The notes beneath the pieces were generated by a model. It did not search any database. It had not been told where the DNA came from and worked only from the letters and a program-made list of their open reading frames with translations. Below, one piece after another: positions 10,129-18,396 of a stretch of DNA of 37,340 nucleotides. This stretch comes from Letharia columbiana (taxonomy: Eukaryota > Ascomycota > Lecanoromycetes > Lecanorales > Parmeliaceae), in NCBI RefSeq assembly GCF_014066305.1, contig NW_023501143.1, positions 1 to 37,340 of the forward strand. The letters run 5' to 3'. Position numbers and translations under genes: made by a program. Each line of letters begins with the position of its first letter. Positions within the stretch are counted from its first letter, which is position 1.

Positions 10129-10347
10129 TCGCAACAGTGGGACTGTGGGTTAGTGGGTCCATTATGAGGCCATAGCGTTGGTGGCTGTTTGATCAGCCGT
10201 TCGTGTTGGTACCCTTGTTGGTACCCCTGTTGGTACCCCGGCAAGGGGTTGGGGACAGGTGTCCAGTACGAGCTATATAGCCACCTGTTTTGCACCTGTC
10301 AACGGCTCTTCATTCGATTTCGTCTCTGTCAGAGCCATATCATTTTT
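10129..10347 (+). repeat. Split direct repeat A1
   Basis: A 219-bp segment repeated without a visible difference at 10572-10790. It contains three consecutive 12-bp units beginning gttggtaccc (from 10205) and a TATA-like ctatatag (10273-10280). Confidence 0.9.
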
Positions 10348-10407
10348 CTCCCACCCACCCACACCTGTATATAGCCTCATTTCACTCCAGGGCATGTCGC
10401 TCAGACA
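10348..10407 (+). other. 60-bp unique spacer between A1 and B1
   Basis: Contains ccacccacccacacc and a tatatag. It matches neither the sequence after A2 nor that before B2, so it is not simply the residue of an internally deleted tandem copy. Confidence 0.5.
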
Positions 10408-10571
10408 TGGGAGTTTTTCTAGCGCTGGGGGGCCTTTTTCGGGCTATCTGCTCAGTCCAGATGTCCAAAAAGCTCTTAGCTGCCCCAGTGTTGGATATGC
10501 CCAAACACATATCTACATATCTACTTGTGCATGCGTCGTTTCTGTATGGCCTCACTGTTTGCGAGCACTAA
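10408..10571 (+). repeat. Split direct repeat B1
   Basis: A 164-bp segment beginning tgggagtttttctagcg and ending gcgagcactaa, repeated without a visible difference at 14729-14892. It abuts A2 with zero spacing. Confidence 0.9.
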
Positions 10572-10790
10572 TCGCAACAGTGGGACTGTGGGTTAGTGGG
10601 TCCATTATGAGGCCATAGCGTTGGTGGCTGTTTGATCAGCCGTTCGTGTTGGTACCCTTGTTGGTACCCCTGTTGGTACCCCGGCAAGGGGTTGGGGACA
10701 GGTGTCCAGTACGAGCTATATAGCCACCTGTTTTGCACCTGTCAACGGCTCTTCATTCGATTTCGTCTCTGTCAGAGCCATATCATTTTT
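10572..10790 (+). repeat. Split direct repeat A2 with likely promoter
   Basis: A 219-bp second copy of A1. Its TATA-like ctatatag at 10716-10723 lies about 150 bases before the gag ATG at 10872, so A2 (and A1) may supply the promoter. Confidence 0.85.
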
Positions 10791-10871
10791 TCTTCTTCTT
10801 TTCGTAGTTGAGTCTATACACATTAGCCCTCAACTACCACAAGCACACTCCATACTCTTACATACTTCATA

Positions 10872-11995
10872 ATGGCTCCCGCTGCTGCTACCAGGTCCAA
10901 AAAAAGCGGCCACACGAGTCACACCCGCCTCCAAGGTCACCAAAAAGACCTCCAACGCCGCCAACAAGGCCCCTAAGGCCCCCAAGGCCAAAAAAGGCCA
11001 CTAAGGCCAAAACACCTCCCCTCCGCGACGAGATCGTCGTACCCGGAACGCCATCGAGGACCATTACTCCGGACGAGATCGACGAAACGCCCCCGCCTAC
11101 TGGGGGGCCCAAGGTAGACCTTGCGGAATTGATAGCCCAGCTATCCAAGGTCCAAGAGGAGCGAAATCACCGCCATCGTCACGAGGGCCGGGTTCATAAG
11201 TCACGCCGCCACCACCACCGCCACAGCCGCAGCCATCGTCATCGTCACTCGGACACATCGGATTCGGACTCGTCCGACTCTGAGTCGGACTGGGAGGAAA
11301 GAAGAGGGATCCCATTTCGTCACTCGGAAGGTAAGAAGCCCTTTCTTAGTATTGCTGAAAGGTTCCGAAGTGTGGACGTCAAGTACTTCAAGCAAATCTT
11401 CTTCGGGACCTTCAAGACCAAAAACTTCGCCAAGCTGGCCCACATGCACACTACCCCGGCCAAAGAGGATAAGGACGTCAATGGCCATAACCACATGATG
11501 CACTGCTTCCTTGTGTACTCGGTAGCCGTCGGCCGCTTTGCCCACATGAGCGTGAAGGAAGACTTGAATGAGGCCCTTCATGCGTATGCTATTCGCCTAC
11601 TACGGCTGCCCCTCACCTACAAATTTGACTCCATCCTCGCTTACCACCTCGCCTTTGTCACTGCACGCATTCAGGGTGGCCAAGACGATCCCAAGGCCTG
11701 GGAAGCGGACGATCAGAGCTGCAGGGACCTTCTCGTGCCCAGAGGGACTTATGCGGGCAATAGCAAGCCAAATGCCGGTGCGCCTGGCCCCAATAAGCCC
11801 GTTGCAGCCGGAGGACCTGCAATTTGCAGGAGTTTCAACAGAGGTAGCTGTTTTCGCGAGCGCTGCCCCTACTCACATGTCTGTTCGATCTGTCAGCAAA
11901 ATCACTCGTCAGATAAGTGCCCCAAAGCCCATAACTCAGCGGTGAGTACCTCCAATCAATTGCCACTGGGTAATCGTGTTACCAGGCCAGAATGA
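10872..11995 (+). CDS. Gag-like protein with CCCH and CCHC-type zinc fingers
   Basis: The likely start is ATG 10872 (MAPAAATRSKK). The main frame, open from 10808 with no ATG before about residue 210, joins it only if the ribosome slips -1 on the A7 run at 10910-10916, or if one surplus A is removed from both A7 and the A6 run near 10990. The protein has a basic/proline-rich N-terminus, a His/Arg/Ser-rich low-complexity tract (11160-11290), a capsid-like middle (PFLSIAERFRSVDVKYFKQI), and C-terminal zinc fingers. These are C-x7-C-x4-C-x3-H (from 11825), then C-x2-C-x3-H-x4-C. Such fingers bind the element's RNA in Ngaro/DIRS-type Gag. TGA 11993-11995 ends it, but this stop lies inside a candidate intron (11942-12013) that would fuse Gag to RT. 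Confidence 0.75.
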
Positions 11996-12013
11996 CTCCC
12001 AGGGCACCCGCAG
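11942..12013 (+). other. Candidate 72-bp intron joining Gag to RT
   Basis: The donor is gtgagt at 11942, the acceptor cccgcag ends at 12013, and an atgac branch-like site lies about 16 bases before the acceptor. The length is a multiple of three and the Gag stop TGA (11993-11995) lies within. Unspliced RNA would make Gag, and spliced RNA would make an in-frame Gag-RT fusion (HNSA joined to VPWSL). The RT open frame begins exactly at 12014. Confidence 0.55.
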
Positions 12014-13645
12014 GTGCCATGGTCGCTGCAGTGCATATCTGAGGGGTTCCCGTACGCGCTGTACGACCCACTGGACCCGGATTTGCCCTACCAAGGACCG
12101 TTAATAGTTGATGGTTGGTCCAAATGGTTGAACGATCACCCGGACCTGATATTTGCCAAGACCATTTCGGCTATTCTTCGGAAGGGCGCTAAGATAGGTT
12201 TTCGAGGCCCTATCCCAGCCCATCGCAATCAAAATCACCTATCAGCACGTCAAGCACCCCAAATACTATCGGCGGACCTCCAAAAACAGCTCCAGCAGCA
12301 TCGCCTGACCGAGGTTGACCCTCAAAACGAGCCCCATTACGTCTGTTCGCCACTCGGATTGGTACCGAAACACGATGGAGGTTGGAGACGGATTCATGAC
12401 CTCTCATTCCCACACGGCCACTCAGTTAATGACGGTATTCAGGCGGAGTGGGGCGCATTGGAATATACTACATACGATGACGCAGTAGTAGCACTGCTGC
12501 AGAAAGGCCCAAGGGCCCAATTCGTCAAAAGAGACCTCAAAGACGCCTTCAGACACATACCCGTCGCTATATCGGATCAATGGCTACTTGGTTTCAACTG
12601 CGATGGACGCTATTGGAAAGAACGATACCTACCGTTCGGACTACGCATGTCACCGTTCCTATTCGATCTCTTCGCAAAGGCCCTTACTTGGATCTTGATC
12701 GCCATCCTTCTATGGGAAGTAGTGCTCCACTACTTGGACGATTTCTTCGCAATCCTTTCACCAAGTGATGACGCAGCTGCATACGCGCAGCAGTTCGACC
12801 AGCTGTGTGGCGAATTGGGCCTTCGGATTAATCACACGAAGGATGTGGTGGGTTTCATAGCCGAGTTCCTGGGAATCGAATTCGATAGCATTCGCATGCA
12901 GGCGAGACTCCCCCCGGACAAGCTGGCCAAAGCGAGAACCACGGTCAAAAACCTCCTAAAAAGGGCAACTATCTCACATCAGGAGCTCGAGTCAGCGGTC
13001 GGCTTCCTCTCTTTCGCTGCCAAAGTCGTGATTCCAGGAAGAGCATTCTTGAGGCGACTTTTTGATGCCCTTCGAAGGCCTGCGGTGATCGTACGGATCA
13101 CAGGCGACATGAGGGCAGACTTACTATGGTGGGACACCTTCCTGAAGCACTGGAATGGCGTCGCCTTGATACGCCACGTCGACAGTCGAGTCACGTGGCA
13201 CATATGGACCGATGCGTCTGGAAAATTCGGTATGGGAGGTTACATTCTCGACCATCCCGACCACATCCAATCGGTTCAACTTAAAGACGTTTTCAGCATC
13301 AAAACAGCCACACGTCACCGTTCCAAAGACATACAATTCAAAGAAATGAAGGCCATCCATCACGCGATGGAACTGTGGCTACATCAGTTACGAGGATCTC
13401 GCTTGGTTCTCTACTGCGACAACGACGCATGCGTCAATGGATTACGCAAATCCTCTATGCACGGGCCAGCCATGGCCCCATTGCGCGATATAGCTATGCT
13501 GGCAGCTACTCATGACATCATAGTGGTGCCCACTTGGATATCTACGAAGGCTAACCAGCTGGCCGATGATCTGTCACGTTTTCGGTACCGAAAAATCGCT
13601 GACGCATATCCACAGCTGAAAGGTCTCATGTCTCCGCTGAAATAG
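12014..13645 (+). CDS. Reverse transcriptase-RNase H
   Basis: The 543-codon frame opens at GTG 12014, with no convincing ATG, which fits translation as a Gag fusion after splicing. It copies element RNA into DNA and degrades the template. Visible motifs: LGLVPKHDGGWRRIHDLS (fingers, about residues 113-130), LKDAFRHIPV (palm, first catalytic Asp), YLPFGLRMSPFLF, and the polymerase core HYLDDFFAI with YLDD at residues 240-243. RNase H follows, with WTDASGKFGMGGY (Asp about residue 400), CDNDACVNGLRK (about 468) and ADDLSRF (about 517). All key acidic residues look present. These motifs match DIRS/Ngaro-type RT rather than Ty3 or Ty1. The stop TAG is at 13643-13645. The recombinase continues in the -1 frame, which is open from 13603. 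Confidence 0.9.
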   Translation: MPWSLQCISEGFPYALYDPLDPDLPYQGPLIVDGWSKWLNDHPDLIFAKTISAILRKGAKIGFRGPIPAHRNQNHLSARQAPQILSADLQKQLQQHRLTEVDPQNEPHYVCSPLGLVPKHDGGWRRIHDLSFPHGHSVNDGIQAEWGALEYTTYDDAVVALLQKGPRAQFVKRDLKDAFRHIPVAISDQWLLGFNCDGRYWKERYLPFGLRMSPFLFDLFAKALTWILIAILLWEVVLHYLDDFFAILSPSDDAAAYAQQFDQLCGELGLRINHTKDVVGFIAEFLGIEFDSIRMQARLPPDKLAKARTTVKNLLKRATISHQELESAVGFLSFAAKVVIPGRAFLRRLFDALRRPAVIVRITGDMRADLLWWDTFLKHWNGVALIRHVDSRVTWHIWTDASGKFGMGGYILDHPDHIQSVQLKDVFSIKTATRHRSKDIQFKEMKAIHHAMELWLHQLRGSRLVLYCDNDACVNGLRKSSMHGPAMAPLRDIAMLAATHDIIVVPTWISTKANQLADDLSRFRYRKIADAYPQLKGLMSPLK

Positions 13646-13815
13646 GGCGGGACCCACCAGAATATTGGTACAATCAGACCGCACTACCCCGAGAGGCCGC
13701 ACGACTTCTCTGGTGGGGGCTTGCTACCAAAACCAGGAAGACATATGCGACTCCAGTAAGATCCTACACGACCTATTGCGCACTTACAGGGATCCAACCT
13801 CCCTTCCCAGCAACT

Positions 13816-14642
13816 ATGAATGCCCTCACGGGCTGGATTGCTGACCTGAGCACTCGCCGCGTCAAGTCGAAGTCTATGAAGGCATACCTTACCGGCCTCA
13901 GGTCAGCCCATGTGGACATGGGGTTCGATGATCTCTCAGTATTTCATCACCCTCAGTTACAACGCATCATTGCAGGTAGTCGACGTCTTCGTGGCGAAGC
14001 TGACACGAAGGAAAGGCGTCCAATCACCAAGGACCTATTGCTTCAAATCCTTCCTCATTTCGATAAGTCAACCCATGCCGGGGCGACTCTGTATGCCTCC
14101 TTTTGCCTCGCCTTCGCGGCATTCCTACGCGTAGGTGAGTTTACTTACAGCAAGCGAGACCTTCAACAGGAGGACTTCGGCGAATGGTTCCTCACACGTC
14201 GCTCGGTGAGGCTATTCGATGATCACCTGGAACTTACGCTTCCAGCATCCAAAACGGACCCATTTCGCCGTGGGATTACACTCACGGTGGCCGCATCAGG
14301 CGATGACGCATGCGCAGTCAAAGCCTTACGTCACCTCTTCAGGTGGGAGGCCCCACCTGATGCGCCGCTGTTCCAGCTGAGGGGCTCCTCCTTCACTAGG
14401 AACGCCGTCACCAGCAACCTCCGCGAGGTGCTGACGTCACTTGGTGTTGAGGGCCATTATTCAGGCCATTCCTTCCGCAGGGGGCTGCAACATCAGCACG
14501 TGACGCCGGCCTTAGCAATGACGAGATCCAATTGCTAGGCCGTTGGAAGTCAGATTCCTACCGCCTGTACATCGTCACTCACCCAGCCCACATACTCAGA
14601 GCATCACTACGGCACCAGCACCTTCCAGCCCGTCCGCGCTAG
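13816..14642 (+). CDS. Tyrosine recombinase, frameshifted near the C-terminus
   Basis: This enzyme would integrate the circular DNA copy by strand exchange through a 3'-phosphotyrosine. The first ATG is 13816, but similarity-like sequence is open in this frame upstream (WWGLATKTRKTYATPVRSY, about 13711-13767). A frameshifted continuation from RT may therefore be the real N-terminus. The catalytic Arg lies in FLRVGEFTYS (about 14125) and the H-x-x-R box in GHSFRRG (about 14465-14480). After a G5 run (14480-14484) the expected sequence continues one base out of frame: AATSARDAGLSNDE, LLGRWKS, and the nucleophilic Tyr in YRLYI (codon 14568), ending at TAG 14640-14642. One missing G in the run separates H-x-x-R from Tyr. 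As read, the protein stops at 14538 and would be inactive. Confidence 0.8.
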
Positions 14643-14728
14643 TGCTGCCGGTCCCTACTGCTTGCTGCGGTAGGTACCGTCAGGAGTCCTCCTCGAGACC
14701 TTCACCCTCTTGGACGACGTCTTGGGTT

Positions 14729-14892
14729 TGGGAGTTTTTCTAGCGCTGGGGGGCCTTTTTCGGGCTATCTGCTCAGTCCAGATGTCCAAAAAGCTCTTAG
14801 CTGCCCCAGTGTTGGATATGCCCAAACACATATCTACATATCTACTTGTGCATGCGTCGTTTCTGTATGGCCTCACTGTTTGCGAGCACTAA
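14729..14892 (+). repeat. Split direct repeat B2, right end of the element
   Basis: Same 164 bp as B1 (10408-10571). The C1 intron resumes immediately afterwards with cgttcatatag. Confidence 0.9.
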
Positions 14893-15534
14893 CGTTCATA
14901 TAGGGGAGCTCCTGCACCAGCGGGATGCGACCCACACGCCCCGTCACAGTAGTGAGTATGCCGAGAGCGCTTTCTTCGATGACTTGCCAGGGTCACTGCT
15001 GACATCGAGCCCAGTTCCCCCACCCGTCTCAACTCCTCCACCTATCAAAAGCATGAAGTCATCGACCTTGACCCTTCCCCTCCCAGTTCCCCAGCTCAGG
15101 AACCGAATTGCAGCATTAGTGGTGGGAGCTCGGCTGGAGCTGGAGCGTCTGCCAGTGACGAGTTGGAGTATGTGCACGCGATGGACAAGGGAGAAGAGGC
15201 TCGCATTCTTGTTGGTACAGTTCGCGCGGATCACGCGGTGTATGGGATGGCCTTTACAGTGAAAGGCAGACAACAGGTCCGTTATTACTGCCCTAAATTG
15301 AGATTGGCAGTCAAAAGGGAAGACATCACATGGTCAAAACACGCTATAAAATTCGGCAGACGGCTTGGGACGATCGGTCTACTCATCGAGACTCTCGACA
15401 CAGAGACCGTGCTGTGTTTTATGGCGTTTCTCAAGCAGGACAAAGAAAAAGGTTTTTGCCTGTGCTGCCAGCTCCACCATCCCCATGACTGGGAAAGTCG
15501 GGATCCTCTCCAGTATGGCTCTCGGGGTAGATGA

Positions 15535-15829
15535 CAGAGAGCGACTGTTTTGGCAGTACAGCTCCCGCTTTAGATAGTACACACGGAGTGCCCTTGCGGA
15601 AACGAGGACATCTCCAATTCAGATAGACAAAAAACCTTTTCTTTCAGACTTAATCCTTGGACGCTTCCTTATACCTTATATGTATCTCCTATGCTCCATC
15701 CTTATTATTAGTAATCGTAACAAATATACATCTTATTGCATCATGCGGTTTCAATTGCCGCATTAAACCATGCTTATTGACTGTCTGAATACACTTGCCT
15801 TCCGCGAATCTGATAACATTTTTCACCTC
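15535..15829. other. Spacer between paralogues C1 and C2; no gene seen
   Basis: Likely the 3' flank of C1 and distal 5' flank of C2. No supported frame, RNA gene or repeat was found. Confidence 0.4.
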
Positions 15830-16145
15830 CCAACCTCTACATTTTCCTTTACCATATTCCACTTTCTCCTAATAACAGCTTCCAACAACAGGCATCATTA
15901 TCGTCCCACTTCAATCAATCGCTCTCTACCTTGCATCATAATCATTACAGCAACATCTTGATACCTTTTCATCTTGCCATGTCCTCATCTCACAATCTCA
16001 CATTTTCATATTCTTATACTCCTAGTTTGTCTTTCCTCAATCTTAATAGCACGGTATGTAGAGCTCATGACAGCATCGGGAGGAGCGTATTCTATAATTT
16101 ACATGCTGATATCTCTCACTATCAGCTTCCGTCGTCTCGACAATC

Positions 16146-16833
16146 ATGTCCGGGCTCAACAGACCCAAGAAGCCGACGGCCAAGAAACCGTCAGTCTTGC
16201 GAAGCTTCCTGCTTTCTCTAACTACAAGAGCGTCATTAACAATAATATTATAGCGAGATCGTAGATCTCATCAAAGATGAGGACAGCCCTTCACCTAGCA
16301 GTCAGCCGATGGTAAGTAGCGTATACGTACTGCGGATGCATTTTCCCACTACTCTCTCAGCCTTTCCCCGAGCTTCTCCAACTTTATAAGCTTGACTGAC
16401 CATCGCTCACACAGGAAAGACCCCACATCAGCGGGATATAACCTACACAACACGTCACAGCGGTAAGTTTTGCGAGAGCACTTTCTCCAATAGCTAACAA
16501 GGTTCACTGCTGACGTTAAGCTTAGGATCCTTCGCAACGAACCTGCTGAGACCAGCCGTGGCGTGGCCGCCACCGACCAAACCCGGAAGGCCCCAAACTC
16601 CGCAGCTCAGCCCGCCGCAGAGGCACCGAGCAATGCAACGCCCCTCCCCCTCTTCCCAAGCTATAATCCCTTTCTTCCGCCGCACCGATTTGACGATGAC
16701 GAATACGGACTGCATAGCTTTGAGTAGTCTCAGTAATTCAGACTCACGGCTAGCCGGGGTACCTATGGCCAGCCCTACACTCGTGCCTCGCTTCGGGGGC
16801 CAATCATATCGCAAGCTCATTACGGCATACCCC
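16146..16833 (+). pseudogene. Unrecognised three-exon gene C2, paralogue of C1
   Basis: Exon 1 starts at ATG 16146 (MSGLNRPKKPTAKK) and ends at 16311. Intron 1 is 16312-16414 (gtaagt, branch-like ctgac, acceptor cacag), exon 2 is 16415-16462 (48 bp), intron 2 is 16463-16525 (63 bp), and exon 3 starts at 16526. Exon 3 reads ILRNEPAETSRGVAATDQ, a low-complexity Ala/Pro tract and SYNPFLPPHRFDDDEYG to a TAG at about 16728. One base away, a frame continues as SLSNSDSRLAG and MASPTLVPRFGGQSY up to 16833, where similarity to the minus-strand fragment 19242-19490 stops. Exon 2 has an in-frame stop (ggatataac where C1 has ggatgcgac), consistent with RIP-like TG-to-TA change. Structure and introns match C1, so this is a tandem duplicate. 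Function unknown. Confidence 0.5.
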
Positions 16834-16859
16834 TCCCTTAGAGTCTGAGTAGGAAACCC

Positions 16860-17232
16860 CCGAATCGCTACATTGACCGTTAATTTGTGTGAGCCCACCG
16901 CAATAATTACCCCGTTATCGGGAAGTCGCGACTTCCTCCAATTTTTCAGCCATCACCACATAGTCTTTTAATATCAATTGAGGGGGCAATAGGCCTTTCG
17001 AGGTCGCTGAACAAGTACATAAACTTTTTATTATGATCGGATAGCTCGTTGTTGTCGCATAAGCTCATCCGGACACGCGTTCTCCGCTGACGGTTACAGC
17101 ACCCACCTCCAGCCGGTCACCCTCCGATGATTAAATTCCAGACGATGGCGTATCGTGTTCAGCATCATTGAAAGGTCATATAACGAGTCGGGTGTAATGA
17201 TTGGATCACAAGTTTGACCGTGTTAGTGTCTG
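16860..17232. other. Upstream of the hypothetical gene; no feature identified
   Basis: Normal-GC DNA with no supported coding frame. It may contain the promoter of the two-exon gene. Confidence 0.3.
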
Positions 17233-17852
17233 ATGGAAATCGAGCACCGGAGCCATCCCCCCTACATACACATCTATCAACTTAAAGGTGCATTACTTAG
17301 GAGTTGGAGGGAGCATAAAACACATACCTTGAATGATATTGACGCGCTTGACGCGTTCAAAATGGACTTGAGCGCACGAGGAGACTGTGAGGGGCGCTTA
17401 GGTACGCGATTTTCTCTCCGACGACGACAGCGAGGTATTTTCGAACTACATATACTGACCTCTTTATAGCTTACAGGAACATCCTTTCTCCTGACGAATA
17501 CGAAGTTTTAAGATATTTGGCGGACCAGTTCTGGAGCAAAGAGAAAAAGTCATATATTTGGTTCCTCGCAGCCATGGAGATATCTCAGCTATTTCAGCCA
17601 TTTGGGCTACCGCAGCCATGGAGAGGTCTCAACTATGCCACCTATTTGGGCTATCGCAGCCATGGAGAGGTCTCAACTATGCCACCTATTTGGGGTATCG
17701 CAGCCATGGAGAGGTCTCAACCATTCCACCTATTTGGGCTATCGCAGCCATGGAGAGGTCTCAACTATGCCACCTATTTGGGCTATCGCAGCCATGGAGA
17801 GGTCTCAACCATGCCACCTATTTGGGGTATCGCAGCCATGGAGAGGTCTTAA
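17233..17852 (+). CDS. Hypothetical two-exon gene whose C-terminus is encoded by a minisatellite
   Basis: Exon 1 is 17233-17401 (MEIEHRSHPPYIHIYQLKG) and exon 2 is 17470-17852. The 68-bp intron 17402-17469 has donor gtacgc, a ctgac branch-like site and acceptor tatag. Splicing keeps the frame and gives AYRNILSPDEYEVLRYL, then DQFWSKEKKSYIW, which look like normal protein. The total is about 183 residues. From residue about 90 the sequence is the translated 44-bp tandem repeat, which cycles through all three frames and so has a 44-residue period (AAMERSQ, QPWRGLNYATY, RSHGEVST). The stop comes from one variant unit (gaggtcttaa) at 17850. I do not recognise a domain. The repeat may have expanded into an existing gene. 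Confidence 0.45.
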
Positions 17853-18106
17853 CTATGCCACCTATTTGGGCTATCGCAGCCATGGAGAGGTCTCAACCAT
17901 TCCACCTATTTGGGCTATCGCAGCCATGGAGAGGTCTCAACTATGCCACCTATTTGGGGTATCGCAGCCATGGAGAGGTCTTAACCATTCCACCTATTTG
18001 GGCTATCGCAGCCATGGAGAGGTCTCAACTATTCCACCTAATTGGGCTACCGCAGCCATGGAGATGTCTCGGTTATTTCAGCTAATCGGGCTACCGCAGC
18101 CATGCG
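17567..18106 (+). repeat. 44-bp minisatellite, 12 units plus a partial unit
   Basis: Units begin cgcagccatgg at 17567, 17611, 17655 and so on every 44 bases to 18051, with a partial unit at 18095. Inner units are almost identical and alternate between gggctat and ggggtat and between actatgcc and accattcc. The first and last units are more diverged, typical of arrays homogenised by slippage or unequal exchange. Confidence 0.95.
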
Positions 18107-18396
18107 TCTGTTGAGACGTACGGCGTTCTTGAGTACTGGTGTCGCTGCTATGGCTGAGTTAGCTGAGTTTTTTAGTGGAATGGAATTGGAAACCTACTTC
18201 TTAACCACTGCACCACAGCTCCTAATTTGACGAGGGCCTATTTGACTATTTATTCGACCTTTTTCAAGAATTCCAAAAAAGGCCATATCACGTAGTTGCG
18301 CATTTTTGTTGAGGATCATATGTACGCAGGGTGTGAATATTACATATCGGGCAATACACCAAAAAAATAAGTCTTGGCAGGGTTTCCTACTCAGAC

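Larger units (their letters stand above)
10129..14892 (+). mobile_element. Ngaro/PAT-like tyrosine-recombinase retrotransposon
   Basis: The 4764-bp unit carries gag, RT-RNase H and tyrosine recombinase on one strand and is bounded by split direct repeats: A1 (10129-10347), B1 (10408-10571), A2 (10572-10790), genes, B2 (14729-14892). The outer limits are set by paralogue C2: removing the unit restores its intron sequence (gaccat joined to cg...), with no target duplication, as expected for recombinase-mediated insertion. There is no integrase and no LTR. Elements of this order (DIRS/Ngaro/PAT) use reverse transcription followed by circle integration. Here the B-A cluster lies 5' of the genes instead of 3', which is unusual (see findings). 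Three homopolymer-run lesions may disable or regulate it. Confidence 0.85.
9871..15534 (+). pseudogene. Unrecognised three-exon gene C1, split by a retrotransposon in intron 1
   Basis: The model comes from comparison with the adjacent paralogue C2. Exon 1 is about 9871-10037 (MSELKQAKK). Intron 1 runs 10038-14903, exon 2 is 14904-14951 (48 bp), intron 2 is 14952-15014 (63 bp, gtgagt...cccag), and exon 3 is 15015-15534. Exon 3 reads in frame through VIDLDPSPPSS, a Gly/Ser/Ala stretch and ILVGTVRADHAVYGMAF to a stop at 15534. Both intron phases agree and exon 2 and intron 2 have the same lengths in C2. Damage is visible: exon 1 has a TGA where C2 has CGA, and the intron 1 donor is gcaagc instead of gtaagt. 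The element at 10129-14892 sits between the branch-like ctgac and the acceptor atatag. I do not recognise the protein. Confidence 0.55.
16843..18396. other. Segment bounded by a 17-bp inverted repeat
   Basis: gtctgagtaggaaaccc at 16843-16859 is repeated in reverse complement at 18380-18396. C2 similarity ends at about 16833, just outside, so this could be an inserted element of about 1.55 kb carrying the gene and minisatellite below. No target duplication was found and the inverted repeat could instead come from two oppositely oriented paralogue fragments. Confidence 0.3.

Noticed and set aside
10808..10871. Open frame start at 10808 as the true Gag start
   Set aside because: It opens with TTG and has no ATG for about 210 codons. 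ATG 10872 with a frame change in the A-run fits better.
11993..11995. Stop-codon readthrough of the Gag TGA
   Set aside because: Possible in frame (tga ctc), but the surrounding GT...AG with branch-like site and exact RT start at the acceptor makes splicing the better explanation.
17558..18114. Long overlapping open frames of 170-175 codons in the minisatellite
   Set aside because: They are the same 44-bp repeat read in other frames. Only the frame continuous with the spliced exon is kept as a candidate.
16843..18396. A defined DNA transposon with 17-bp TIR
   Set aside because: No target duplication and no transposase. The inverted repeat may come from oppositely oriented paralogue fragments, so it is kept only as a low-confidence segment.
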